Source of the DNA: Streptomyces wedmorensis
Lineage (GTDB): Bacteria; Actinomycetota; Actinomycetes; Streptomycetales; Streptomycetaceae
Assembly (NCBI RefSeq): GCF_000716445.1
Contig: NZ_JNWK01000125.1
Span: 1-5,412 of the forward strand
Direction of reading: 5' to 3'
DNA: 5,412 nucleotides
The position numbers and the translations under genes were made by a program. The stretch's first letter is position 1; every line of letters begins with the position of its first letter. Below are positions 1 to 5,412 of the stretch, piece after piece. The notes beneath the pieces are model-generated. The model was not told the DNA's origin, made no database searches, and worked only from the letters and a program-made list of their open reading frames with translations.

Positions 1-792
1 CAGGATCCGCCGGCCGTTGCGCTGCGCGTCCGACAGTCGTTCGAGGAGCAGCATGCCGACGCCCTCGGCCCAGCCCGTGCCGTCCGCCGCGGCCGCGAAG
101 GACTTGCACCGGCCGTTCAGCGCGAGACCGCGCTGCCGTGAGAAGCCGACGAAGGCGGCCGACTTGGCCATGACGGTGACGCCGCCGGCGAGGGCCAGCG
201 AGGACTCGCCGGAGCGCAGCGACTGCGTCGCCAGGTGCAGGGCGACGAGGGAAGAGGAGCAGGCGGTGTCCAGCGTCACCGCCGGGCCTTCCAGGCCGAG
301 GAAGTACGACACCCGGCCCGACACGATGCTTCCCGCGCCGCCGGTCATCAGATGGCCCTCGACGCTGTCGGGGTCCGAGCCGTCGCCGTCCATGTACCCG
401 ACCGCGTAGTCCTGGTACATGTCGCCCGCGAAGACGCCGACGGGTTCGCCGCGCAGCGACGCCGGGTCGATGCCCGCCCGCTCCAGCGCCTCCCAGGACG
501 TCTCCAGCATCAGCCGCTGCTGCGGGTCCATCGCCAGCGCCTCGCGCGGCGAGATGCCGAAGAACCCGGCGTCGAACTCGTCGGCGTCGTGCAGGAACCC
601 GCCCTCGCGCACGTAGCTGGTGCCCGAGTGGTCCGGGTCCGGGTGGAAGAGGTTCTCGAGGTCCCAGCCACGGTTGACCGGGAACTCGGTGATGCCGTCA
701 CCGCCGGACGCCACCAGGTCCCACAGGTCCTCCGGAGAGGACACCCCGCCCGGGAAACGGCAGGCCATTCCCACGATCGCGACGGGTTCGGT
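1..792 (-). other. Ketosynthase (KS) domain, N-terminal two-thirds
   Basis: Residues 34-297 of the downstream subunit follow the standard KS order: [13 protein letters not shown], the [12 protein letters not shown] block, [21 protein letters not shown], the active-site DTACSSS with Cys211, and the [12 protein letters not shown] block. Cysteine rather than Gln or Ser at the active site argues for an extending KS, not a loading KSQ. The domain is cut just before the expected [11 protein letters not shown] segment. It is the best local reference for judging the damaged upstream KS, with which it aligns over bases 130-520. Confidence 0.93.
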
Positions 793-891
793 CTGCCGCT
801 CCCTGATCCTGCTGTTCTCGTTCTCCAGACGCTCGTTCTCGATGAGTGACGCGCGCAGTGCCTCGACGACCCTGCTGTCCGTACTGGTCAC
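1..891 (-). CDS. Modular type I polyketide synthase, N-terminal part (docking domain + KS), truncated by window edge
   Basis: This is the start of the downstream PKS subunit; 297 codons are visible and the frame is still open at base 1. Residues 1-33 form a charged, Glu/Arg/Asn-rich helix typical of N-terminal docking coiled coils. A ketosynthase follows from about residue 34 ([14 protein letters not shown]). The KS nucleophile is Cys211 in DTACSSS (bases 259-261), followed by [27 protein letters not shown] and [19 protein letters not shown]. The HGTGT and NIGH histidines would lie beyond the window. The KS accepts the chain from the upstream ACP and condenses it with the next extender unit. 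GTG at 891-889 is chosen as start because it overlaps the upstream TGA by four bases (GTGA), has AAGGAG seven bases upstream, and gives a standard-length docking domain. Translational coupling to the upstream subunit is inferred. No frame damage is seen. An ATG-only search misses this gene. Confidence 0.95.
   Translation of the reverse strand, partial: MTSTDSRVVEALRASLIENERLENENSRIRERQTEPVAIVGMACRFPGGVSSPEDLWDLVASGGDGITEFPVNRGWDLENLFHPDPDHSGTSYVREGGFLHDADEFDAGFFGISPREALAMDPQQRLMLETSWEALERAGIDPASLRGEPVGVFAGDMYQDYAVGYMDGDGSDPDSVEGHLMTGGAGSIVSGRVSYFLGLEGPAVTLDTACSSSLVALHLATQSLRSGESSLALAGGVTVMAKSAAFVGFSRQRGLALNGRCKSFAAAADGTGWAEGVGMLLLERLSDAQRNGRRIL
130..520. repeat. Paralogous KS repeat, copy 1 (with 5034-5412)
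   Basis: This stretch of the downstream KS aligns with 5034-5412 of the upstream KS. The offset is 4904 bases over at least 130-300. It falls by 12 bases towards the end, where copy 1 has four more residues between VGVF and VEG. Bases 188-243 match 5092-5147 at 54 of 56 positions. This is ordinary paralogy between PKS modules, but the near-identical core can seed recombination or misassembly. Confidence 0.85.
793..891 (-). other. N-terminal docking domain (coiled coil) of downstream PKS subunit
   Basis: Residues 1-33 begin [20 protein letters not shown] and continue with an ENEN-rich stretch before the KS. The hydrophobic spacing (V8, L12, L16, L22, I29) with acidic and basic residues between fits the short parallel coiled coil at the N terminus of many cis-AT PKS subunits (class 1 docking domains). 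It would bind the C-terminal helix of the preceding subunit, which is the gene immediately upstream. The domain type is recognised from family pattern; the pairing is inference from gene order. Confidence 0.85.
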
Positions 892-3800
892 GCTGTTGCT
901 CCTTCTCCGAGGCCCTGCTGGTTCCTGGCACTTCTCATCGCTCGTTCGACGAGGTCGTCGAGGTCCATCTCCGCGATCAGCGGCGTCGCGTCCTCCCTGG
1001 GTTCCGCCCCGGCGGCCGGACTCGTCCGCGGACCGTCGGCCAGTTCGAGGAGCGTGTCGAGGATCCCGAGCTCTTCGAAGCGGGCCAGTGGTGTCGTGGT
1101 CAGTACGCGGCGGATCTCGTCCTCGCGGCCGACGGCCGCCCCGGCGGCGGGGGCGTCGGGGAACAGGTCCCGGAGCACGGCGCGGGCCAGGGCCTTGGGC
1201 GTCGGGTGATCGAAGATCGTCGTGGCCGGCAGGCGCAGACCCGTCAGGGCGGACAGCCGGTTCCGCAGCTCGACCGAGGTGAGCGAGTCGAACCCGACGT
1301 CACTCAGGGCCCGTTCGGGCTCCACCTGCGCCCCCGAGGCGTGCCCCAGGATCGTGGCGATCTCCCCGCGTACGACGTCGAGCAGGGTGTCCGACCGCTG
1401 GGCCGCCGGGAGCACCGCGAGGCGCCCGGGCAGGTCGGGGACCGCCGGGTCGCCGCTGCGTGCGGCGCGCCGGCCGGGACGTACGAGACCGCGCAGCAGC
1501 GCGTGCACGGATGCCGGCGTGGTGGCCTGTTCCCGCAGGACGGCGAAGTTCATCTTGACCGGCACGAGGACCGGGTCGGATGCCAGGAGGCCCAGGTCGA
1601 ACAGTTCCAGGCCTTCGCGTGCGGTGACTCCGGTTCCACCGCCGCGCGACACGCGGCGCAGATCGGCCTCGGTGAGGTGGGCGGTCATGTCGCTGCTCTC
1701 CGCCCAGCCGCCCCAGGCCAGGGAGACGGCCGGCAGCCCCTCGGCGTGACGGCGCACGGCCAGCGCGTCGAGGAACGCGTTCGCGGCCGCGTAGTTCGCC
1801 TGCCCGGGATTGCCCAGGGTTCCGGCGGCCGACGAGAACAGCACGAAGGCCGCCGGATCGAGATCGCGTGTGAGCTCGTCCAGGACCAGAGCCGCGTCCA
1901 CCTTGGGACGGAACACCGTGTCGAGGCGCTCCGGGGTCAGCGCCGTGAGCACGCCGTCGTCCAGCACACCGGCCGTGTGGACGACACCGGTCAGCGGGGC
2001 CTCGGACGGTATGCCCGCCAGCACCCCCGCCACCGCCTCGCGATCGGAGACGTCGCAGGCCACGATCCTCACCCGGGCGCCGAGTTCGGCCAGTTCCGCC
2101 TCCAGGTCGGACGCGCCCGGCGCGTCCGGACCGCGACGGGACACCAGCACCAGGCTCCGGACCCCGTGCTCCCGCGCCAGGTGACGGGCCACCAGCCGGC
2201 CCAGACCCCCTGTACCGCCGGTGACCAGGACCGTCCCGGCCGGATCCAGCGGCCGGCCGCGGTCGGCCACGGGCACGGCCCGCGCCAGCCGGGGCACGAC
2301 GACTCCACCGGACCCGATCGCCACCTGCGGCTCGCCCGAGGCCAGGACGCCCGCCAGCACGGCCTGTTCGACCCGCGGACCGTCCGAGGCCACCAGCACG
2401 AACCGGCCGGGGTGCTCGCCCTGCGCCGAACGCAGCAGACCCCACACCGACGCCGCCGCCGGGTCCTCGGCCGGCCCCGTCACCACGACGAGCCGGCCGT
2501 CCCCGAGCTCCGGCTCGGCCAGCCACGCCTGGGCGATCTCCAAGGCCCGACCGGTCACCTCGCGCACGTCACCCGCGGCGGCGCGGAGATCGACGACGGC
2601 CGAGACGGCACCGTTCGCGGCCAGGGCGGCCACGTCCCGGGCGGTGGTCACGGCCGGCAGCGCGCCGTCCGTCTCCGGCGCCCCGGGCAGGGCGAGCGGC
2701 GCCCATTCGAGGCGGAACAGCGCGTCGCGCGTCCAGTCCGACGCGGACCCGGAGCCGAGGCTCTCCGGCGCCACCGGCCGGGCCACCACGGACTCCACCG
2801 ACGCCACCGGGGCGCCGGACGCGTCGGCGAGCCGCACGCTGACCGTGTCCGGAGCGCCGGGCACCAGGTGGACCCGCAGCGCGGACGCTCCCGCCGCGTA
2901 CACGCGCACCTCGTTCCACGCGAACGGCAGCGCGAGCCGCCGCTCCGGGTGGTCCTGTCGGAGGACCGCGGCGTGGAAGCAGGCGTCGAGGAGAGCCGGG
3001 TGGAGCGCGTATCCGTCGGAGCCGCCCGCCTCCTCGGGAAGGACGATCTCCGCGAAGATCTCCTCGCCGCGCGTCCACGCCGCCCGCAGTCCCCGGAACG
3101 CGGGCCCGTACCCGTACCCGCTCTCCTCCAGCTCCCCGTACGCCGCTCCGGCCGCGTCCTCGACCCGGACCGCGTCCTGCGGCGGCCACCGCGTCAGCTC
3201 GAAGTCGGCGGCACCGGCCTCGGCGGCCAACTGCCCCGACGCGTGACGGGTCCAGGCGGAGCCGGGCTCGGCGTCCTCCGGGCGGGAATGCACCTGTACG
3301 GTCCGCTGCCCGGCCTCGTCCGCCGCACCGACCTCCACCCGCAGCTGGACGGCACCCTGCTCGGGTACCACCAGCGGGGCCTCGATCAGCAGCTCCGACA
3401 GCGCCTCGCAGCCCGCCTCGTCCCCGGCCCGCACCACCAGTTCGACGAACGCCGTGCCCGGTGCGAGCACCACCCCGCCCACGGCGTGGCCGACAAGCCA
3501 CGGATGCGTGCGCAGCGACCACCGCGAGGTGAACAGCAGCGCCCCGGAACCCGGCACCTCGGTCATCGCACCCAGCAGCGGGTGATCGACACCGAGCAGG
3601 CCGAGACCCGCGGGATCTCCCGAGCCCTCGCCGCTCTCCAGCCAGTACCGCTGCCGCTGGAAGGCGTACGTCGGCAACTCCACCGACCGGCCCTCGCCCT
3701 CGCCGAGCAGCGCCCGCCAGTCGACCGAGGCACCCCGCACGTGCAGACCGCCCAGAGCCGACACGACCGCACGCACCTCGTCGTGCTCGCGGCGCAGCGA

Positions 3801-4481
3801 CGGTACGAAGACGGTGTCGTCGCCCGTCAGGCAGTCCGGGCCCATCGCCGACAGGACCGCGTCCGGACCCAGCTCCAGGAACGTGACCACATCCGCCTGC
3901 TCCAACGCCCGGACACCATCGGCGAACCGCACCGGCACGCGGATGTGCTCCACCCAGTACTCAGGGCGTGCGACCAGCTCCGGACCTGCGATCTCCCCGG
4001 TCACGTTCGAGATGAGCCCCATCTGCGGGGGCCGGAAGTCCAACCCCTTCACGACGGCGCGGAACTCGTCCAGCATCGGCTCCATCAGCACCGAATGGAA
4101 AGCGTGCGAGACCGACAGACGCCGGGTCTTCACCCCCTGCGCCGCCAGCCGCTCCGCGACGGCGAGGACCTCCCGCTCGTCACCGGACACGACGACCGAG
4201 ACCGGTCCGTTCACGGCGGCGATGTCGACGCCCGGGGTGAGGAGCGGACGGACGACGTCCTCGGGCGCGGCCACCGACACCATGGCACCGCCGGACGGCA
4301 GGGCCTGCATCAGCCGCCCGCGAGCGGCGACCAGCGTCGCCGCGTCCTCCAGCGACAGCACTCCCGCCACATGCGCGGCCGTCACCTCACCCAGCGAGTG
4401 GCCGCCGACGAAGTCGGGGCGGACACCCCAGGACTCCACCAGCCGGAACAGCGCCGTCTCCGCCGCTGCCCAGGGCCTCAA
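888..4481 (-). CDS. Modular type I polyketide synthase, C-terminal part: AT (5'-truncated)-DH-KR-ACP-docking domain
   Basis: One open frame of 1197 codons ends in TGA at 890-888. Its nominal first codon (TTG at 4481) is not a real start: it lies inside the AT domain just beyond a sequence junction, and the gene really continues upstream to the KS fragments at 4476-5412. Using residue 1 at 4481, the order is AT 1-285 (GHSLG Ser29, HAFH 126-129), post-AT linker 269-281 ([13 protein letters not shown]), DH ~297-590 (His332, Asp499), KR ~591-1000 (GGTGGLG 755-761, Tyr897), ACP ~1030-1107 (Ser1066) and docking region ~1118-1197. There is no enoylreductase between DH and KR. The module would add a malonyl unit, reduce the beta-keto group and dehydrate it to a double bond. 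All active-site residues checked in DH, KR and ACP are present. The lesion-free 3.6 kb contrasts sharply with the damaged KS-AT region upstream. Whether a functional full-length protein exists depends on whether those lesions are real. Confidence 0.9.
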   Translation of the reverse strand: MRPWAAAETALFRLVESWGVRPDFVGGHSLGEVTAAHVAGVLSLEDAATLVAARGRLMQALPSGGAMVSVAAPEDVVRPLLTPGVDIAAVNGPVSVVVSGDEREVLAVAERLAAQGVKTRRLSVSHAFHSVLMEPMLDEFRAVVKGLDFRPPQMGLISNVTGEIAGPELVARPEYWVEHIRVPVRFADGVRALEQADVVTFLELGPDAVLSAMGPDCLTGDDTVFVPSLRREHDEVRAVVSALGGLHVRGASVDWRALLGEGEGRSVELPTYAFQRQRYWLESGEGSGDPAGLGLLGVDHPLLGAMTEVPGSGALLFTSRWSLRTHPWLVGHAVGGVVLAPGTAFVELVVRAGDEAGCEALSELLIEAPLVVPEQGAVQLRVEVGAADEAGQRTVQVHSRPEDAEPGSAWTRHASGQLAAEAGAADFELTRWPPQDAVRVEDAAGAAYGELEESGYGYGPAFRGLRAAWTRGEEIFAEIVLPEEAGGSDGYALHPALLDACFHAAVLRQDHPERRLALPFAWNEVRVYAAGASALRVHLVPGAPDTVSVRLADASGAPVASVESVVARPVAPESLGSGSASDWTRDALFRLEWAPLALPGAPETDGALPAVTTARDVAALAANGAVSAVVDLRAAAGDVREVTGRALEIAQAWLAEPELGDGRLVVVTGPAEDPAAASVWGLLRSAQGEHPGRFVLVASDGPRVEQAVLAGVLASGEPQVAIGSGGVVVPRLARAVPVADRGRPLDPAGTVLVTGGTGGLGRLVARHLAREHGVRSLVLVSRRGPDAPGASDLEAELAELGARVRIVACDVSDREAVAGVLAGIPSEAPLTGVVHTAGVLDDGVLTALTPERLDTVFRPKVDAALVLDELTRDLDPAAFVLFSSAAGTLGNPGQANYAAANAFLDALAVRRHAEGLPAVSLAWGGWAESSDMTAHLTEADLRRVSRGGGTGVTAREGLELFDLGLLASDPVLVPVKMNFAVLREQATTPASVHALLRGLVRPGRRAARSGDPAVPDLPGRLAVLPAAQRSDTLLDVVRGEIATILGHASGAQVEPERALSDVGFDSLTSVELRNRLSALTGLRLPATTIFDHPTPKALARAVLRDLFPDAPAAGAAVGREDEIRRVLTTTPLARFEELGILDTLLELADGPRTSPAAGAEPREDATPLIAEMDLDDLVERAMRSARNQQGLGEGATA
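891..1130 (-). other. C-terminal docking domain of upstream PKS subunit
   Basis: After the ACP come about 80 residues. Two predicted dimerisation helices ([20 protein letters not shown] and ILDTLLELA) are followed by a flexible acidic stretch and a terminal amphipathic helix, [15 protein letters not shown]. This is the architecture of class 1 C-terminal docking domains of cis-AT PKSs. The expected partner is the coiled coil at the N terminus of the gene starting at 891. The interaction is inferred from order and family knowledge. Confidence 0.85.
899..908 (-). promoter_or_regulatory. Ribosome binding site for the downstream PKS subunit
   Basis: On the minus strand GGAGAAGGAG lies within the last codons of the upstream PKS. 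The core AAGGAG (904-899) is separated by seven bases from the GTG at 891-889. Position and strength support this GTG as start and fit coupled translation of the two subunits. Confidence 0.8.
1161..1394 (-). other. Acyl carrier protein (ACP) domain
   Basis: About 78 residues from [19 protein letters not shown] to LRDLFPDAP. The phosphopantetheine attachment Ser is in [16 protein letters not shown] (codon at 1284-1286), followed by [16 protein letters not shown], the usual helix III region. It is a single ACP. There is no thioesterase after it, so the chain is passed on to another subunit rather than released here. Confidence 0.95.
1482..2711 (-). other. Ketoreductase (KR) domain, B-type fingerprint
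   Basis: A structural subdomain (LFRLEWAPL through RLARAVP) precedes the catalytic Rossmann part. NADPH-binding TGGTGGLG lies at residues 754-761. [13 protein letters not shown] contains the LDD motif that marks B-type KRs, and no Trp occurs at the A-type position. The catalytic set is [21 protein letters not shown] with Tyr897 (codon 1791-1793) and the downstream Asn. By the Keatinge-Clay scheme this predicts a D-configured beta-hydroxy intermediate, which normally gives a trans double bond after DH. Sub-typing as B1 rather than B2 is tentative. Confidence 0.92.
2712..3593 (-). other. Dehydratase (DH) domain
   Basis: The double-hotdog DH begins at VDHPLLGAM. The catalytic His lies in [11 protein letters not shown], matching HxxxGxxxxP (codon at 3486-3488). 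[11 protein letters not shown] follows, then [10 protein letters not shown] with the catalytic Asp (codon at 2985-2987). Both catalytic residues and the supporting motifs are intact, so dehydration to an alkene is predicted. The short repeat CCCGTACCCGTACCCG near 3106-3121 simply encodes the Gly-Tyr-Gly-Tyr-Gly of the YGPxF block. Confidence 0.92.
3627..4475 (-). other. Acyltransferase (AT) domain, malonyl-CoA type, N-terminal part missing
   Basis: The visible part starts at [20 protein letters not shown] and carries GHSLG with the nucleophile Ser at bases 4395-4397. It also has AARGRLMQ with the substrate-carboxylate Arg, [12 protein letters not shown], and the HAFH specificity motif at 4095-4106. 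HAFH, as opposed to YASH, is the known signature for malonyl-CoA rather than methylmalonyl-CoA. The usual N-terminal segment of about 90 residues, with the FxGQGxQ motif and the following helices, is absent, and the frame changes where it should be. The catalytic half looks sound, but without the N-terminal strands the fold would probably fail. Confidence 0.9.
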
Positions 4482-4855
4482 GGTTCCGCAAGGCCGCGGC
4501 GCGGTCGTCCGCCACGATCACGGCGCGCTCCGACAGCGCACTCCGGGTCCCGACCAGCGCACGCCCGGTCTCCGCCAGGCCCACCTCCGGGCGAGCCGAC
4601 AGGAACGACGCCAACTCCCGTGCCTGTGCGGCCAGTCCCGCCTTGCCGCGAGCCGACACGATCAGCGGAAGCGGTCCCGGCGTCTCGTCCTCGACCGGCT
4701 CCTCATGTGTCTGCTCCGGGGCCTGCTCCAGGATCACGTGCACGTTGGTCCCGCTGGCGCCGAAGGAGGAGACGCCCGCGCGGCGGGGCCGGTCGAGCTC
4801 GGGCCAGGGCCGGGCCTCCGTCAGGAGCTCGACGGCACCGGCGGTCCAGTCGACC
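4476..4855 (-). pseudogene. KS C-terminus and KS-AT linker of the same module, in a different reading frame
   Basis: In the frame offset from both flanks the sequence reads [42 protein letters not shown], then LPLIVSARGKAGLAAQARELASFL and [17 protein letters not shown]. These are the canonical KS C-terminal motif (GVSSFGxSGTNxHVILEQAP) followed by the KS-AT linker. Both ends meet sequence in the other phase, near 4855-4860 and near 4458-4475. A loss of 3n+1 bases upstream and 3n+2 bases downstream would explain the two shifts, which together restore phase. It belongs to the same PKS gene and is not a separate protein. Confidence 0.88.
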
Positions 4856-5412
4856 TGCCCAGCGACGTTCCGGTGCCGTGCGCCTCCACCGCGTCGACCT
4901 CCGTCGCCGCGAGGCCCGCGTTGGCCAGCGCCGCGCGGATCACCCGCTGCTGGGAGGGGCCGTTGGGGGCGGTCAGGCCGTTCGAGGCGCCGTCCTGGTT
5001 GACGGCGGAGCCGCGTACGACACCCAGGATCCGGCGCTGGCGGGAGAACCCGACGAACGCGCCCGGCGAGCTCATCACGGTCACGCCGCCCGCGAGGGCC
5101 AGCGAGGACTCGCCGGACCGCAGGGACTGCGTCGCCAGGTGCAGGGCCACCAGCGAGGACGAGCAGGTGGTGTCGACGGTGACGGCGGGGCCTTCGAGAC
5201 CGAGGACGTACGAGATGCGGCCCGAGAGCACGCCGCCGAGGGCGCCGGTCATCAGATAGCCCTCGACGTCGTCGGGGACGTTGCCGGGCTCGGGCCGGTA
5301 GTCGCTGCCGACCGCGCCGGTGAAGACGCCGACCGGCTTGCCCCGCAACCCGGCAGGATCGACACCCGCCCGCTCGAGGACCTCCCACGACGCCTCCAGC
5401 ATCAACCGCTGC
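4821..5412 (-). pseudogene. Ketosynthase fragment of the upstream PKS module (5' part in window), damaged
   Basis: The frame enters from outside the window and reads [19 protein letters not shown], then the active-site DTTCSSS (Cys codon 5163-5165), [47 protein letters not shown] and [11 protein letters not shown] (His codon 4878-4880). It then runs into foreign-frame sequence and stops at about 4821. Real KS homology ends near 4861. Two losses are visible. At 5033/5034 FSRQR is followed directly by [10 protein letters not shown], 40 residues fewer than in the KS at 1-792. After GTGTSLG the expected DPIEAQAL...SNIGH...PSPH region is missing, including the third catalytic residue (His of NIGH). 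The segment is the 5' continuation of the AT-DH-KR-ACP frame below it and is in the same reading phase. As it stands the KS could not condense. Confidence 0.88.
5034..5412. repeat. Paralogous KS repeat, copy 2 (with 130-520)
   Basis: Direct-orientation partner of the copy at 130-520. Immediately to its left, bases 5025-5033 align with bases 1-9 (CAGGATCCG) at an offset of 5024. The alignment therefore jumps by exactly 120 bases at 5033/5034. Confidence 0.85.

Noticed and set aside
3..8. GGATCC at the window edge and again at 5027-5032, near a junction, suggesting a cloning scar
   Set aside because: Both copies fall at the same conserved KS codons (Arg-Ile-Leu), so shared ancestry explains them. 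The other two junctions have no such site.
1300..2526. Minus-strand open frame of 408 codons in another phase
   Set aside because: It overlaps the KR-ACP frame, which carries all catalytic motifs. The alternative translation is Gly/Arg/Ala-rich and meaningless.
3106..3121. Short tandem CCCGTA repeat
   Set aside because: It encodes the conserved Gly-Tyr-Gly-Tyr-Gly-Pro part of the DH motif and needs no other explanation.
2221..3246. Plus-strand open frame of 341 codons
   Set aside because: It lies opposite intact DH and KR coding sequence. Its translation is Ser/Arg/Ala-rich with no domain, so it is a compositional shadow.
4479..4481. TTG at 4481 as the start of a stand-alone AT-DH-KR-ACP protein
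   Set aside because: It sits within the AT fold, lacks a convincing ribosome binding site, and is preceded by KS-AT linker and KS sequence from the same module. It marks a lesion or assembly junction, not a gene start.
3814..5259. Long open frame of 481 codons on the plus strand
   Set aside because: It is antisense to recognisable KS/AT sequence and has a low-complexity Ser/Arg/Thr-rich translation without any known motif. Long antisense frames are expected in DNA this rich in G and C at third positions.
888..5412. A new class of compact or KS-degenerate PKS module
   Set aside because: The missing parts include segments essential for folding and two of the losses change the frame. This fits artefact or inactivation, not a designed variant.

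Overview
The window is very GC-rich (roughly 70% by eye) and its coding frames end almost every codon in G or C. It looks like actinomycete DNA, most likely Streptomyces or a relative. Everything recognisable is modular type I polyketide synthase (cis-AT PKS) sequence on the minus strand, so the genes read from high to low coordinates. No tRNA, rRNA, mobile element, CRISPR array, promoter or terminator was found, and there is no gene-free stretch over 300 bases.

Layout in transcription order. (1) 5412 to 4476 is the KS-to-AT part of the last module of an upstream PKS subunit, whose 5' end lies outside the window. It is damaged. The KS lacks 120 nt in frame near 5033/5034, lacks a second block near 4855-4860 and changes frame there. 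The following AT has lost its N-terminal part near 4458-4475, where the frame changes back. (2) About 4475 to 888 is one uninterrupted frame with the rest of the malonyl-type AT, then DH, KR (B-type), ACP and a C-terminal docking domain, ending in TGA at 890-888. (3) From 891 to 1 a second PKS subunit starts on a GTG that overlaps that TGA (GTGA), with a good ribosome binding site. It has a short N-terminal docking coiled coil and the first two-thirds of an intact-looking KS, and runs off the window.

Biologically this is the boundary between two successive subunits of an assembly line. The upstream module (KS-AT-DH-KR-ACP) would add a malonate-derived C2 unit and reduce it to an alkene. Its ACP would then hand the chain to the KS of the next subunit, helped by a matched pair of docking domains. 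The product cannot be named from this window.

The main anomaly is three separate internal losses within about 600 bases of the upstream KS-AT, while the following ~3.6 kb is perfectly open and keeps every catalytic motif checked. KS-AT is the most repeated part of PKS clusters, and a paralogous KS lies 4.9 kb away. A collapsed or chimeric assembly is therefore the leading explanation; recent inactivation of the module is the alternative.
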